Positions 37,267 through 46,798 of a stretch of DNA of 64,000 nucleotides are shown piece after piece. Within the stretch, counting starts at the first letter, position 1. The number at the start of each line of letters is the position of its first letter. Below the pieces are notes generated by a model. It made no database searches. It saw only the letters and a list, made by a program, of their open reading frames with translations, and was not told the DNA's origin. Origin of the DNA: Streptomyces sp. NBC_01216 (GTDB lineage: Bacteria > Actinomycetota > Actinomycetes > Streptomycetales > Streptomycetaceae); the NCBI RefSeq assembly GCF_035994945.1, contig NZ_CP108677.1, forward strand, positions 1,054,001 to 1,118,000. The letters run 5' to 3'. The translations under genes and the position numbers were made by a program.

Positions 37267-38871
37267 GTGCGCTTTCTACTTCTGAGCGGGCTCGGGCCCG
37301 CCAACATGAATTCGCCCTATCTCGAGGGCTCGCTCTTCGCGGCCGAGCCCCCCGAGCGCGCCAGGGAGATGCTGCGGCGGGCCGGGAGCCCGGACCTCGC
37401 GCTCGGCCGGCTCGCCTTCACCCAGTCCGGCACGGAGTACGCGCTGCTGCGGCCCCGCGCGGACACGGCCCCCCACCTGACCACCGTCACCCTGCTGTCC
37501 ATCCTGGAGAACAGCGGCCACGACTTCGAGCGCGTCGACCTGGAGGACGTCTGGGAGGGCCGCGCGAAGGCCCCGACCGGCGACGTGGACTACGTCCTGC
37601 TGTCGACCACGTACATCTGGAACGGCCCGATCCTCGGCGCCGCCGTGGCCTGGGTCCGGCAGAACCTGCCCGGCACCGCGATCGTGACGGGCGGGCAGTT
37701 CACCAACCTGAAGTTCATGTCCGCGCTGCGCGACCACTCCGAGATCGTCGCCGTGGTGCGCGGCGACGGCGAGGTCGCGCTGCCCCGGACCCTGGACGCG
37801 CTGTCCGGCCGCGGCGACCTGAGCACGGTGCCCAATCTGGTGTGGCGCGACGGAGACGACATCCGCATCAATCCGACGGAATACGTCGACATCGACGAAT
37901 TCCCCTCGCCACTCGTCATCGGCAAACAGGCGATCGTCCCGTACGAGTCCATGCGGGGCTGTCCCTTCGACTGCAAATTCTGTTCCTTTCCGGCCGCCTC
38001 CCCGAAATGGCGTTACAAGTCGGCCGAGAAGATCCGCGACGACTGGATCGCCTACGCGGAACGGAACGCCGCGGACTCCATCTCGGCCATGGACTCGACC
38101 TTCACCATTCCGCCGACCCGCCTGCGCCGGCTCCTGGAGATCCTTCCGGGCTCGGGAGTACCCAGGTGGGAGGGGTTCAGCCGGGCCAACACCATCAACT
38201 CGGCCGAGCTGGTCGCGGGACTCGAGGCCGCGCACTGCTTCCAGTTGCACATCGGGTTCGAGTCGATGAACGACGCCACGCTCAAACGGATGAGCAAGCG
38301 GGTCTCGGTCAAGCAGAACCGCCGCGCGATCGAACTCCTCAGCGAGGGCGGGCTCTCGTACTACGGCCTCTTCATCTGCGGATACCCCGGGGAGAACCCG
38401 GAGATGTTCCAGGACACCCAGGACTACCTGCTGCACGAGTACTCCGGGCACTTCTCGCTCTCCAAGTTCTCCATCACCGACGAGACGATGCCGCTGTGGC
38501 AGGACCGGGAGGAGCTCCGCATCGTCGCGGACGACCCGACCGACCCCGCCTCCCCCTGGTCGCACATCGGCATGGACAGCGCCGAGGCCGCACGGCTCCA
38601 GAAGGAGACCCTGGACAAGGTCCGGCTCACCAACGACAAGGCGGTCCTCAGCCTCTGGCAGCACGACTACCAGCACTGGCTGATGCCCAGGAACGACCAC
38701 ACGACCAACATCGCGGTGGAGAAGTGCCTGGAGCGGATGGCCATGGCACCCGTCGACCACACCGACCTCGACGAGGGAGCCGCCGTCGTCCGGGACAACC
38801 TGCGCCGGCTGAACGACCTCGGCGTCGGACTCGCCCCGCCCGGACGTCCCCTGGCGTGCGATCCGGCCTGA
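37267..38871 (+). CDS. B12-dependent (class B) radical SAM C-methyltransferase
   Basis: A 534-residue protein with an N-terminal cobalamin-binding-like domain (about 60-200) and a radical SAM domain with CxxxCxxC at Cys232, Cys236 and Cys239 (GCPFDCKFC), followed by FESMNDATLKRM and a C-terminal extension. Class B enzymes pass a methyl from methylcobalamin to an unactivated carbon. In S. venezuelae the equivalent gene converts thiazostatin to watasemycin by methylating the thiazoline ring as the last step (recalled). GTG 37267 follows GGGAGCGGG; the frame is open further upstream but lacks a site. It is transcribed alone, divergently from the ABC-NRPS operon, and ends at a 21-bp hairpin. Confidence 0.92.
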   Translation: MRFLLLSGLGPANMNSPYLEGSLFAAEPPERAREMLRRAGSPDLALGRLAFTQSGTEYALLRPRADTAPHLTTVTLLSILENSGHDFERVDLEDVWEGRAKAPTGDVDYVLLSTTYIWNGPILGAAVAWVRQNLPGTAIVTGGQFTNLKFMSALRDHSEIVAVVRGDGEVALPRTLDALSGRGDLSTVPNLVWRDGDDIRINPTEYVDIDEFPSPLVIGKQAIVPYESMRGCPFDCKFCSFPAASPKWRYKSAEKIRDDWIAYAERNAADSISAMDSTFTIPPTRLRRLLEILPGSGVPRWEGFSRANTINSAELVAGLEAAHCFQLHIGFESMNDATLKRMSKRVSVKQNRRAIELLSEGGLSYYGLFICGYPGENPEMFQDTQDYLLHEYSGHFSLSKFSITDETMPLWQDREELRIVADDPTDPASPWSHIGMDSAEAARLQKETLDKVRLTNDKAVLSLWQHDYQHWLMPRNDHTTNIAVEKCLERMAMAPVDHTDLDEGAAVVRDNLRRLNDLGVGLAPPGRPLACDPA

Positions 38872-38889
38872 TGCCCACCGGTTCGACCG

Positions 38890-38937
38890 GCGCACGGCGA
38901 CGCGGGCGGACCTCCATCCGCCCGCGTCGCCGTGCGC
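38890..38937. terminator. 21-bp hairpin terminator
   Basis: A perfect 21-bp stem (38890-38910 with 38917-38937) with a 6-base loop, 18 bases after the radical SAM stop. It is the longest short-loop hairpin between the NRPS operons and also serves the convergent NRPS 2/PchK operon. Confidence 0.85.
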
Positions 38938-38952
38938 GGCGTTCCCGCGGCG

Positions 38953-39012
38953 CTCAGAGCCTGTCGGCCGGGTGTCCTCCGGCCCGGTCAGAGACCACCT
39001 GACGGGCTCTCA
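38953..39012. repeat. Palindromic repeat, copy 4 (carries the PchK copy 2 stop codon)
   Basis: About 60 bases, CAGAGCCTGTCGG at the left and CTGACGGGCTCTCAG at the right, with an inner CCGG-rich hairpin. On the minus strand it begins TGAGAGCCCGTCAGG, where TGA is the stop codon of the reductase gene. Confidence 0.75.
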
Positions 39013-40194
39013 GAGCACGCCCTCCTCCATCCCTCCGGACGCCGGGCGCCCTCCGACGGCCTCCTTCGCCGGCGCGTCCTCGCAGACGGTGACGACGGTG
39101 CCGGGCAGGTACCGCCGCAGCGCGTCCGTGACCGGCCCGGCCCGCAGCACGGACGCCGCCCGGTGGACACCGGCCCCGATCCGGCCGAACGCCACCTCCC
39201 GGGCCGCGACCGCGCCGACCACGCCCGTCATCGCCGACCCGTCATCGCCGCGGATCAGCACGGTGCGCCGGACCGGCGCCCGCGCGGACCCCGCCGGTTC
39301 CAGGGACTCCAGCACGCCCCACAGCACGTGGTAGGGAGTCCGCCCCAGCGCGTCGAGGGTGCTGGCCCGCACCACCGCTTCGGCCTGGGCGTCCAGGCTC
39401 CCCGCCCGGTCGCCGCAGGCCCGGGAGCGGTTCAGCGCGTCGAGCAGGTGACGGCCGTCGAAGGCGTTGTACCAGCGCGCCTCGGCCAGCCCCAGCGCCC
39501 GCGCCTGGGCCACCAGCTCGCGGGTCAGATACGGGTGCGCGGTGACCGGGTGCGGGACTCCCGCCACCGTGTGCTCCTCGGCGCCCCGCAGGGCGCCCGG
39601 CACCACCCGGCCGTCCCGCCACTGGGCCCGCGGCGTTCCGTAGCCGCGGTCCATGCTCAGCAGGTAGTCCGTCGCGCCGGTCCGGGTGAAGGCACCGAGC
39701 GAGACGTACAGGCCGGTGAACCGGGCCGCGCCCGGGACGATCCGGGTGGCACGGCCCGCGGTCCCCGGCCGCCACTCCGTCAGGAGGCGGGGCAGCAGAC
39801 CCGACAGCCCGGGGGCGATCCCGGCCGACAGCACCGCCGTACGTTCTCCGGCCGGCGCCGCGCCGTCTTCCGAACCGTCCATCACGTCCACATAGCGGGC
39901 CCCGGCGCCGGCCGCCGCCCGCCGGGGGCGGCCGGCCAGCAGATAGGCGGGTCCCGCGCAGTTGAGGAGGACGTCGCAGCCGTGGGCGAACCGCGCGAGG
40001 GCGCCGTCGTCCAGGGCGTCGACCGCCCGCCCTTCCGCCGAGCCCGGGAGGGCGGCGGCACACCGGGCCGCCGCTCCGGGGTCACGGCCACCGATCCGCA
40101 GGCGGAACCCGCTGTCGGCCAGGACGCGGGCGGCGGCCCCGCCGACCGCTCCGTAGCCGCCGAGGACACCGATCAGGGGCGGGGCGCCGGTCAC
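39010..40194 (-). CDS. Thiazolinyl imine reductase, PchK type, copy 2
   Basis: A 394-residue saccharopine-dehydrogenase-fold oxidoreductase with glycine motif GVLGGYGAVGG and the following NCAGPAYLLAG segment typical of PchK. It should reduce the second thiazoline of the PCP-bound bis-thiazoline to thiazolidine with NAD(P)H. The GTG start (40194) overlaps the stop of NRPS 2 by four bases, so it is coupled to the NRPS and is the likely essential reductase of the two homologues. It has no low-complexity insertion, unlike copy 1. It ends in a repeat element. Confidence 0.9.
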   Translation of the reverse strand: MTGAPPLIGVLGGYGAVGGAAARVLADSGFRLRIGGRDPGAAARCAAALPGSAEGRAVDALDDGALARFAHGCDVLLNCAGPAYLLAGRPRRAAAGAGARYVDVMDGSEDGAAPAGERTAVLSAGIAPGLSGLLPRLLTEWRPGTAGRATRIVPGAARFTGLYVSLGAFTRTGATDYLLSMDRGYGTPRAQWRDGRVVPGALRGAEEHTVAGVPHPVTAHPYLTRELVAQARALGLAEARWYNAFDGRHLLDALNRSRACGDRAGSLDAQAEAVVRASTLDALGRTPYHVLWGVLESLEPAGSARAPVRRTVLIRGDDGSAMTGVVGAVAAREVAFGRIGAGVHRAASVLRAGPVTDALRRYLPGTVVTVCEDAPAKEAVGGRPASGGMEEGVL

Positions 40195-43100
40195 TCTTCC
40201 TCCCGCGCGAGCAGCGCCCGCGCCACGGAGCGGGCGTGCGGCGGCTGCATGCAGCTGAAGTGGTCGCCGGGCACGTCCACGATGCGCAGCCGCTCACCGC
40301 AGACCCGCTGCCAGTACTCCGTCATGTCGTCGTGCATGCCGGGGAATATCTCCGCCTCGCCGGTCTGGCGCACGAAGGTCGCCGGGACGGCGCAGGGGGT
40401 CGGCTCGTGAGAGGCGACGGACACCAGACTGTGCCGGACGATACGGAAGAGCCGTGAGATGCGTTCCTCGGACCGCAGTGCGGCGTCCTCCGCGGGCATG
40501 GCGGCGCCGATGGCGCGCAGGCGTTCCTCCTGGGGACGCGCGGCGAGGGCGCGGAACGCCAGCAGGGCCTCGCGCCCCGCCTCGGACAGGGTGTCGGGCG
40601 AGCGGCCGGCCAGGCTGCCCGGGGGCACCGTGTTCCCGTGTTCGGCGGTGGCCGCCTCGACGAGTTCGCGTGTCGCCGCCTCGTCCTCGGGATAGCCGAG
40701 GGCGACCGGGTCGGCCCGCATGAGCCGCGCGAAGATGTACTCGGCGAGCAGATCGTCCTCCACCAGGTAGGGCACCCGGTAACTGCTGATGACGGTCAGT
40801 CCGGTCACCTCCACGCCCGCGGCCGACAGCCGACGCGCGAGTTCGGGGACCAGCAGTCCGCCCATGCAGTACCCCACGAGATGCACCCGCCGGAGCCCCT
40901 CGGCGAGGAGTGCCTCGGCATGCCGGTCGGCGAGCTCGTCCACCTGGGTGCGCGGGTCGGCCTTCAGGAACGCGTCGATGTCGTCGACGACGAGCGCGGC
41001 CAGCGGCACCTGCTGGGCGAGTTCGCGGATCACGCCCCGGTACGGGATCACGGTGCCGGTGCCGTCGTGCACGAGGATCCGGGGCACCGTGTCCGGCGCG
41101 TCGGCCGGCGCGCCGCTGATCGGGACGAACGGGGAGGCGGGGCCGGCGCCGGCCGGGCCGGCCAGGTTCTCCCCCGGTACGGCCAGGTGCGCCGCGAGCG
41201 CGGCCACCGTCGGCCGGTTCATCACCAGACGCAGCAGGTCGTCCCAGGCGAGGACGGCGGCCTCGGCGAGCTGCTCGCGCATGGTGGTCACCAGCCGGGC
41301 CACCAGCAGCGAGTCGCCTCCGAGGTCGAAGAAGTTGGCGTCGCGGCCGACAGTGGTCACCGGCAGCACGTCCGTCCACAGGGCGGCGAGCCGCTGTTCC
41401 ATGCCCTCGTGCGGCGCGTCGCCGCCTTCGTCGACCCGGCCGCGCGCGGCGGAGGCCGTCCAGGCGTCCAGCCGGGCACGGTCGATCTTGCCGTTGCCGG
41501 TGAGCGGAACCCGGTCCACGATCTGGAGTTCACCCGGGATCATGTAGCCGGGCAGCCGGTCCGCGAGGTGGTCGAGCAGTGCCTCGGGGCTCAGCCGTGC
41601 CCGGTCGGACTTGAACCGGGACGCGAAGACGTGCTGGCCGACCCGGTCGAGCGCGGTTCCCTCCTCGGGGAGGCAGACGGCCACCTCGGCGCCGGCGGAC
41701 TCCAGCATCCTCAGCCACTGCTCGCGGCCGAAGAAGGTCTGGCCGGTGTGCCTGCGCTCGTCCTCGAAGCCGTGCAGCCCGGCGTTGAACTCCATCGACG
41801 TCATGACGTGGTAGGCGTCGCGAGTGGCCTCGATGAAGACCAGCCAGCCGCCGGGGGCGAGGAGTTCGCGCAGCCCGGCCAGCACCCGCTCGGCGTGCAC
41901 GGCGTTGTGGAGCACGTTCGCCAGCAGGATCACGTCGAAGGAGTTCGGGGCGAGGCCCTGGGTCCGGTAGTCCCGGTTGAGGTCGAACAGGCCGTAGCGG
42001 ACCCAGGGATGGGCGCGGAAGCGTTCCTCGGCCGCGGTGAGGAAGAAGTGGGAGAGATCGGTGAAGAGGTAGTCGACGCCGAGCCCTTCGAGCGCCGGGA
42101 CCAGCTCGGTACTGGTGCCGCCGACACCCGCGCCGATCTCGAGGAGCCGGAGCGGTCCGGGTCCGGGGTGTTCCCGGGCGATCCGCTGGAGCGAGGCCAC
42201 CACGGCCGCGTTGTTGTGCCGGCTGATCAGGTTGTCGCGGTAGGCGGCCTCGGCGGTGTCCAGGCGCCCTTCGGGGAAGAGCAGGGTCTTGAGGTCGATC
42301 TCGTTGCGCAGCAGCGGTGCGAGGTGCTGTTCGGACACCCGGTGGTAGCGCACGAGTTCGGCACCCCAGCGGATGCGCGGTTCGAGGGCGTCGATCCGGC
42401 GCAGCACCTCGTCGTGCCGTTCCCGGGTGTCCTCGCGCAGATCGCGGTAGCGGCCGGTGTCGGGGTCCTGGGTCACCCGCCCCTCGTGCTCCAGCGCGGT
42501 GAGCCAGCGCTGTGCCAGGTAGTGGTTCTCGGGGGCCGCCCCGGTGGCCTGGAGGACCTCGTCCAGGGTGTGTTCGGCGGTGGGGGACGGGAAGAGGCCG
42601 CAGGACCGGAAGAGGGCGGCCATCGACTGGAGGGCGGACACGTCGAGCAGGTCGACCATCTCGGTGACCTCGGCGTCCTCGATGCCGCGCGCGGTGGCGG
42701 CGCCGCCGGCAGCCGCGGTGTCCCGGAGCAGTGCGGGCGGGGCGGGGGGCTCGGCCCGGCCGGACTCGGCGAAGGCGACCAGACGGCGGGCGCCGCCCTC
42801 GCCCTGGACCGTGGCCGCGGCCAGCTCCACGGCGGGGTGGCTCTGCAGCGCGGCCTCCACCTCGGCGAGCTCGACCCGGTGCCCGTTGAGCTTGACCTGC
42901 CGGTCCAGCCGGCCCAGGAACTCGATGGTGCCGTCGTCGAGACGGCGCCCCATGTCGCCCGTGCGGTAGAGCCGTTCGCCGGTGACGGGGTGGATGACGA
43001 AGCGTTCGGCGGTGCGTTCGGCGTCGCCGAGGTAGCCGAGGGCGAGGCCGGCTCCCGCGATGTGGAGCTCGCCGGTGACGTGGGCGGGGCATTCGCGCAT

Positions 43101-45680
43101 CCGTCCGTCCAGGACGTGGAAGCGCTGGTTGGCCAGCGGCTTGCCGTACGGGATGCTGCGCAGGGCCGGGTCGACCTCGGTGACGGGGTGGCAGATCGAC
43201 CAGATCGCCGCCTCCGTGGCCCCGCCGAGGCTGATGACCTCGAGGCCGGGTATCCGGCGCCGGACGGCGTCGGGCAGCGTGACGGGGAGCCAGTCGCCGG
43301 ACAGCAGGGCCAGCCGCGGGCGGGGGACGTCGGCCGCGGGCAGGCCGCGGAGGTACTCCTCCAGCATCTGCATCTGCGCGGGTACGGAGTTCCACACCGT
43401 GACGGCGTGGTCGGACAGCAGGGCCGCCCAGTGGGCGGGGTCGCCCCGGTGCGCCGGGTCGGGCAGGACGAGGGCGCCGCCGACCGCGAGGGGGCCGAAG
43501 ACATCGTAGACGGAGAGGTCGAATCCGAGCTGGGCGAGTCCGAGTACCCGGTCGTCGGCGGTCACCCCGAAGCGGGCGTTGACGTCGTCCACGGTGTTGC
43601 GGGCGGCGGCGTGGCTGATCATCACGCCCTTGGGCGTGCCGGTGGAGCCCGAGGTGTAGATGACGTACGCCAGGTCCTCGGGTGCCGCGCGGGGGGCGGG
43701 TTCCCGGCCGTTGGCGTCCGGGGCCGCGGGGTCCAGGGTGTCGACGGCGACGGCGGGCGGGCCGCCGGGCCGGCCGAGGGCGGGCGCGAGCCACGACTGG
43801 GTGAGGACGAGGCGGGCCTCGGCGTCCGCGAGGACGGCGTCCCGGCGCAGGGCGGGCTGGGTGGTGTCCACCGGCAGGTAGGCGCAGCCGGCGAGCAGGA
43901 CGCCCAGCGCGGCGGCGACCTGCTCCCAGCCCTTGTCCATCACGATGCCCACGCGTTCGCCGGGCCGGCAGCCGGCGTCCGTGACGGCGGCTGCCACCGC
44001 GCGCGCGTGGGCGAGGAGTTCGCCGTATCCGAGCGTACGGGTGGGGGTCACGACCGCGGTGCGGTCCGGGGTGCGCGCGGCCTGGGCGACGACCGCGTCG
44101 TGCAGGAGTCCCGCCGGGTGGGGGGCCGCCGTGTCGTTGGCGCGCGTCACACGGGCCGTCTGCCCGGCGGGGAGGGCGACGGGGTCGGTGTGCCGCCACG
44201 TGGTGGCGCCGTCGACGAGGCGTTCCACGAGGTCCGCGAAGGCGGCGAACATGTCGTCGGCGACGCCGTCGGGGAGGACGCCGTCCCGGACGTCCCAGTG
44301 GGCGAGGAGTCCGCCTCCGTCCTCCATGATCTGGCAGTCGATCCACACCTGGGGTGTCTGGGTGATGCCGTGGACCAGTTCGCCGTCCGGCATCAGCGGG
44401 GGCGCGGGCTCCGCTCCGACGCCGCTGACGGTGCTGGTGAAGGTGACGGGGAGCAGTGCCTCGGCGCGGCCCCGGCGGCGGGCGATCTCCCGCAGGACCT
44501 CCACGCCCGAGCAGAGCCGGTGGTCCATGTCCTCCCAGAGTCTGGCCTGCGTGCCGCGGGTGCGGTCGAGGAGTGTCGCGCCCTCGTCGAGGTCGACGGC
44601 GAGCAGGCTGGTGGAGCTGAAGTCGCCGATGACACGGTCGGTGTCGGGGTGCAGGGGGAGGCGGTTCTGCACGGTGAGGCTGAGGGTGAAGCGGGGGCTG
44701 CGACTCCAGCGGCCGATGGTCTCGGCGAAGGACTGGAGCAGGACTCCCGAGGCGGTCACGCCGGCCTCGGCGGCACGGCGGCCGAGGGTCCGCCACTGTT
44801 CGGGGGTCAGGCGCAGTCCGTGCCGGGTGAAGTGCGGTGGGGCGGCGAGCGAGTCGGTCCGCAGCGGCAGGTCGGGGGCGGGCGGCAGGTCGTCGACGCG
44901 GTCCCACCAGTAGGCGCGGTCGCGCTGGTGGCGGGTGCCCTCGCGGGCGCGGGCGGCGGCCAGGACGTAGTCGCGGAAGGTGATCTCCGGCGGCTCGGGC
45001 CGCCGGGTGCCGGCGCAGATCTCGTTGAGTTCGGTGAGCAGCAGGCGGATGCTGACGTAGTCGCAGACGAGGAGGTCGACGGCGACGTGCAGGAGTGTGG
45101 CACGGTCGGTGCGGGTGACCCGGAGGTCGAACAGCGGCCACTGGTCCGTGGGCCGTACCTGGTGCGACATCTCGGCGCGGGTGGCTTCCAGGGCGCCGGT
45201 GCGGGTGTCGGTGTCCGCGTCCCTCAGGTCCTCGCGCCGGACGTGGTAGTGCGGGACCTCGGGGAGTACCCGCTGGTGGCCTTCGGCGGAGACGACGGCC
45301 CGCAGCATCGGGTGCCTGCGTATCAGTTCGTTCCATGCCTCCTCGATCCGGTCGGCGCCCCAGTGCGGGAGGGCCAGTTCCAGGTAGCCGTGGCAGGCCA
45401 CGCCGCCGTAGTCGAACGCCTCGCTTCGGCCCAGCAGGTAGGCGGCCTGGACGTCGGTGAGCGGGAACGGCTCGTGGGCCGCGTCCGGGTCCGCGACGGC
45501 GGCGGGGCCGTGCTCGCGGTCGCGCAGCAGGGCGAGTACCGCGTCCCGGTGGGTCTTCAGGGTGTCCAGCCGTTCCGGCGTCATCACCCCCTGGGGAGCG
45601 CGGTAGCGCAGCCGGCCGTCCTCCTCGTACATCGTCACACCGAGCGCGCTCAGCTCGGCCACGAACTCCCCAGCATTCAC
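40191..45680 (-). CDS. NRPS 2: docking-Cy-A(MT)-PCP-TE, PchF-like
   Basis: 1829 residues. Domains: TubC-like docking domain (1-52), heterocyclisation domain (D202, D207, S210), cysteine-type adenylation domain with TSGSTGTPKG near 675, an inserted methyltransferase with an intact SAM motif LEIGAGVGG (about 1178-1186), closing lysine 1398, peptidyl carrier (Ser1457 in GGDSL) and a C-terminal thioesterase. The MT insert fits C-methylation of the second ring (thiazostatin). The thioesterase nucleophile motif is GYCMGG, with Cys1605 instead of serine. The product would be released as a thiazoline-thiazolidine acid after reduction by PchK. GTG 45680 is preceded by AAAGGG. No TTA codon was found. 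Confidence 0.93.
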   Translation of the reverse strand: MNAGEFVAELSALGVTMYEEDGRLRYRAPQGVMTPERLDTLKTHRDAVLALLRDREHGPAAVADPDAAHEPFPLTDVQAAYLLGRSEAFDYGGVACHGYLELALPHWGADRIEEAWNELIRRHPMLRAVVSAEGHQRVLPEVPHYHVRREDLRDADTDTRTGALEATRAEMSHQVRPTDQWPLFDLRVTRTDRATLLHVAVDLLVCDYVSIRLLLTELNEICAGTRRPEPPEITFRDYVLAAARAREGTRHQRDRAYWWDRVDDLPPAPDLPLRTDSLAAPPHFTRHGLRLTPEQWRTLGRRAAEAGVTASGVLLQSFAETIGRWSRSPRFTLSLTVQNRLPLHPDTDRVIGDFSSTSLLAVDLDEGATLLDRTRGTQARLWEDMDHRLCSGVEVLREIARRRGRAEALLPVTFTSTVSGVGAEPAPPLMPDGELVHGITQTPQVWIDCQIMEDGGGLLAHWDVRDGVLPDGVADDMFAAFADLVERLVDGATTWRHTDPVALPAGQTARVTRANDTAAPHPAGLLHDAVVAQAARTPDRTAVVTPTRTLGYGELLAHARAVAAAVTDAGCRPGERVGIVMDKGWEQVAAALGVLLAGCAYLPVDTTQPALRRDAVLADAEARLVLTQSWLAPALGRPGGPPAVAVDTLDPAAPDANGREPAPRAAPEDLAYVIYTSGSTGTPKGVMISHAAARNTVDDVNARFGVTADDRVLGLAQLGFDLSVYDVFGPLAVGGALVLPDPAHRGDPAHWAALLSDHAVTVWNSVPAQMQMLEEYLRGLPAADVPRPRLALLSGDWLPVTLPDAVRRRIPGLEVISLGGATEAAIWSICHPVTEVDPALRSIPYGKPLANQRFHVLDGRMRECPAHVTGELHIAGAGLALGYLGDAERTAERFVIHPVTGERLYRTGDMGRRLDDGTIEFLGRLDRQVKLNGHRVELAEVEAALQSHPAVELAAATVQGEGGARRLVAFAESGRAEPPAPPALLRDTAAAGGAATARGIEDAEVTEMVDLLDVSALQSMAALFRSCGLFPSPTAEHTLDEVLQATGAAPENHYLAQRWLTALEHEGRVTQDPDTGRYRDLREDTRERHDEVLRRIDALEPRIRWGAELVRYHRVSEQHLAPLLRNEIDLKTLLFPEGRLDTAEAAYRDNLISRHNNAAVVASLQRIAREHPGPGPLRLLEIGAGVGGTSTELVPALEGLGVDYLFTDLSHFFLTAAEERFRAHPWVRYGLFDLNRDYRTQGLAPNSFDVILLANVLHNAVHAERVLAGLRELLAPGGWLVFIEATRDAYHVMTSMEFNAGLHGFEDERRHTGQTFFGREQWLRMLESAGAEVAVCLPEEGTALDRVGQHVFASRFKSDRARLSPEALLDHLADRLPGYMIPGELQIVDRVPLTGNGKIDRARLDAWTASAARGRVDEGGDAPHEGMEQRLAALWTDVLPVTTVGRDANFFDLGGDSLLVARLVTTMREQLAEAAVLAWDDLLRLVMNRPTVAALAAHLAVPGENLAGPAGAGPASPFVPISGAPADAPDTVPRILVHDGTGTVIPYRGVIRELAQQVPLAALVVDDIDAFLKADPRTQVDELADRHAEALLAEGLRRVHLVGYCMGGLLVPELARRLSAAGVEVTGLTVISSYRVPYLVEDDLLAEYIFARLMRADPVALGYPEDEAATRELVEAATAEHGNTVPPGSLAGRSPDTLSEAGREALLAFRALAARPQEERLRAIGAAMPAEDAALRSEERISRLFRIVRHSLVSVASHEPTPCAVPATFVRQTGEAEIFPGMHDDMTEYWQRVCGERLRIVDVPGDHFSCMQPPHARSVARALLAREEE

Positions 45681-45940
45681 GATCCGTTGCCCTTTCTCGG
45701 CGTCCTGTACCCCACAGCGGCCATGAGACGCCTGACAGCCTCACCCATCGCCCCTGGCGAAGTTCTGGATGGCCGCCCGCTGTCCCGGGGACGTCCGTGG
45801 CGGGCGGCCGGGGACAGGGGCGGCGCGGGATGCGAGCCTGTGGGGCCGTGGGGGCGGGGCCGGTGAAGGGCCGGCCGGGCGCGGGAAGTGGCTGCCACGA
45901 CCCGCGCGCCACGCGTCGCCGTCGGTCTCGTCCGCGTCTT

Positions 45941-45965
45941 GCCGCCCGTCGGACCGACGGGCGGC
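45941..45965. promoter_or_regulatory. 12-bp palindrome in NRPS 2 upstream region
   Basis: A near-continuous palindrome (45941-45952 with 45954-45965, one-base centre). It lies in the 484-base interval 45681-46164 between the NRPS 2 start and the end of the SRPBCC gene. No gene was found in that interval, and it lacks the AT-rich operator seen at the other promoters. It could end the SRPBCC transcript or regulate NRPS 2. Confidence 0.4.
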
Positions 45966-46164
45966 GGTGACGGTGGAGGGGTCCGACGCCCCTGCCGTCG
46001 CGACCTCGGGGGCGCCCGTCAGCGCCCGCGCGGCAGCCTCCGCTGCCCACGCGCGCGCGGGCCGCGGTCACAGGGGAGGCGCGGCAGTCCACCCGAAACG
46101 GTGAGCGGTGTGTCCTGGGGGCCTCCGTGCGGGGCGCCCTGGGGGAACGCTCCTTCGGGGGACG

Positions 46165-46608
46165 CTACTTCTCGACCTCGGCGGCCAGCTTGTCCAGGAC
46201 GGCGTCGTAGATGCGGCCGAGCCCCTTGGGGGCGAAGGTCCTCTCGAAGAAGCCGCCGATGCCCGAGGCGCCGTCCCAGACGGTGCTCACGACCGCCGTG
46301 CAGCGGCCCTCGCCCGCGGGGGTGACGGTCCAGGTGGTGACCATGCTGGAGTTGCGGTCCTTCTCGACCAGTCGCCCGTCGGTGGGCTCGGTGACGTCCA
46401 GGAGACAGTCACGGACGCGCTTGCTGGTGGCCTGGAGCTTCCAGTGGACGAGGGTCCCCTCGCCGTCGCCGCCCTCGCGCACCTCGTACTCGCTGAAGTG
46501 CTCGGGGAGCAACTTCGCGCGCGTGCCGTCGTAGTCGGCCAGCGCGTCGAACACCTGCTCCGCGTCCGCCGCGATGATCCGCTCCGTCGTGGCCTCGACC
46601 TGCGCCAT
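46165..46608 (-). CDS. SRPBCC (START-like) family protein
   Basis: A 147-residue protein of the polyketide-cyclase/START-like fold, recognisable by the opening VEATTERIIAADAEQVFDALADY, the central VHWKLQATSKRVRDCLLDV and a long C-terminal helix with FAPKGLGRIYDAVLDKL. These proteins bind hydrophobic ligands in a cavity. ATG 46608 follows GGAGGAAG by 5 bases. It is upstream of NRPS 2 on the same strand but 485 bases away, so a pathway role is unproven; similar genes are common singly in actinobacteria. Confidence 0.8.
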   Translation of the reverse strand: MAQVEATTERIIAADAEQVFDALADYDGTRAKLLPEHFSEYEVREGGDGEGTLVHWKLQATSKRVRDCLLDVTEPTDGRLVEKDRNSSMVTTWTVTPAGEGRCTAVVSTVWDGASGIGGFFERTFAPKGLGRIYDAVLDKLAAEVEK

Positions 46609-46798
46609 GGCACTTCCTCCAGCACTTGTTGTCTCAGGGGTGTGGCACCAGCCAACCACCTGGGGCCGGACCCCCAAAATCCGAGCCGCGGCGATCAAGG
46701 GAACATGCGTTCCATTCTGGATGGGCGGCCGTACGGACGGTCCGCCCGACGGCCTCCGAGCCGGAGGCCGGAAAGCCACCAGGAAGCCACCAGGAGGC

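Noticed and set aside
40638..45866. A 1742-codon plus-strand frame opposite NRPS 2
   Set aside because: It is an antisense shadow rich in Gly, Val, Glu and Arg; no start site or domain, and the opposite strand encodes a clear NRPS.
45681..46164. Small MbtH-like gene upstream of NRPS 2
   Set aside because: No frame shows the NxExQxSxWP and related MbtH motifs; none was found elsewhere in the window either.
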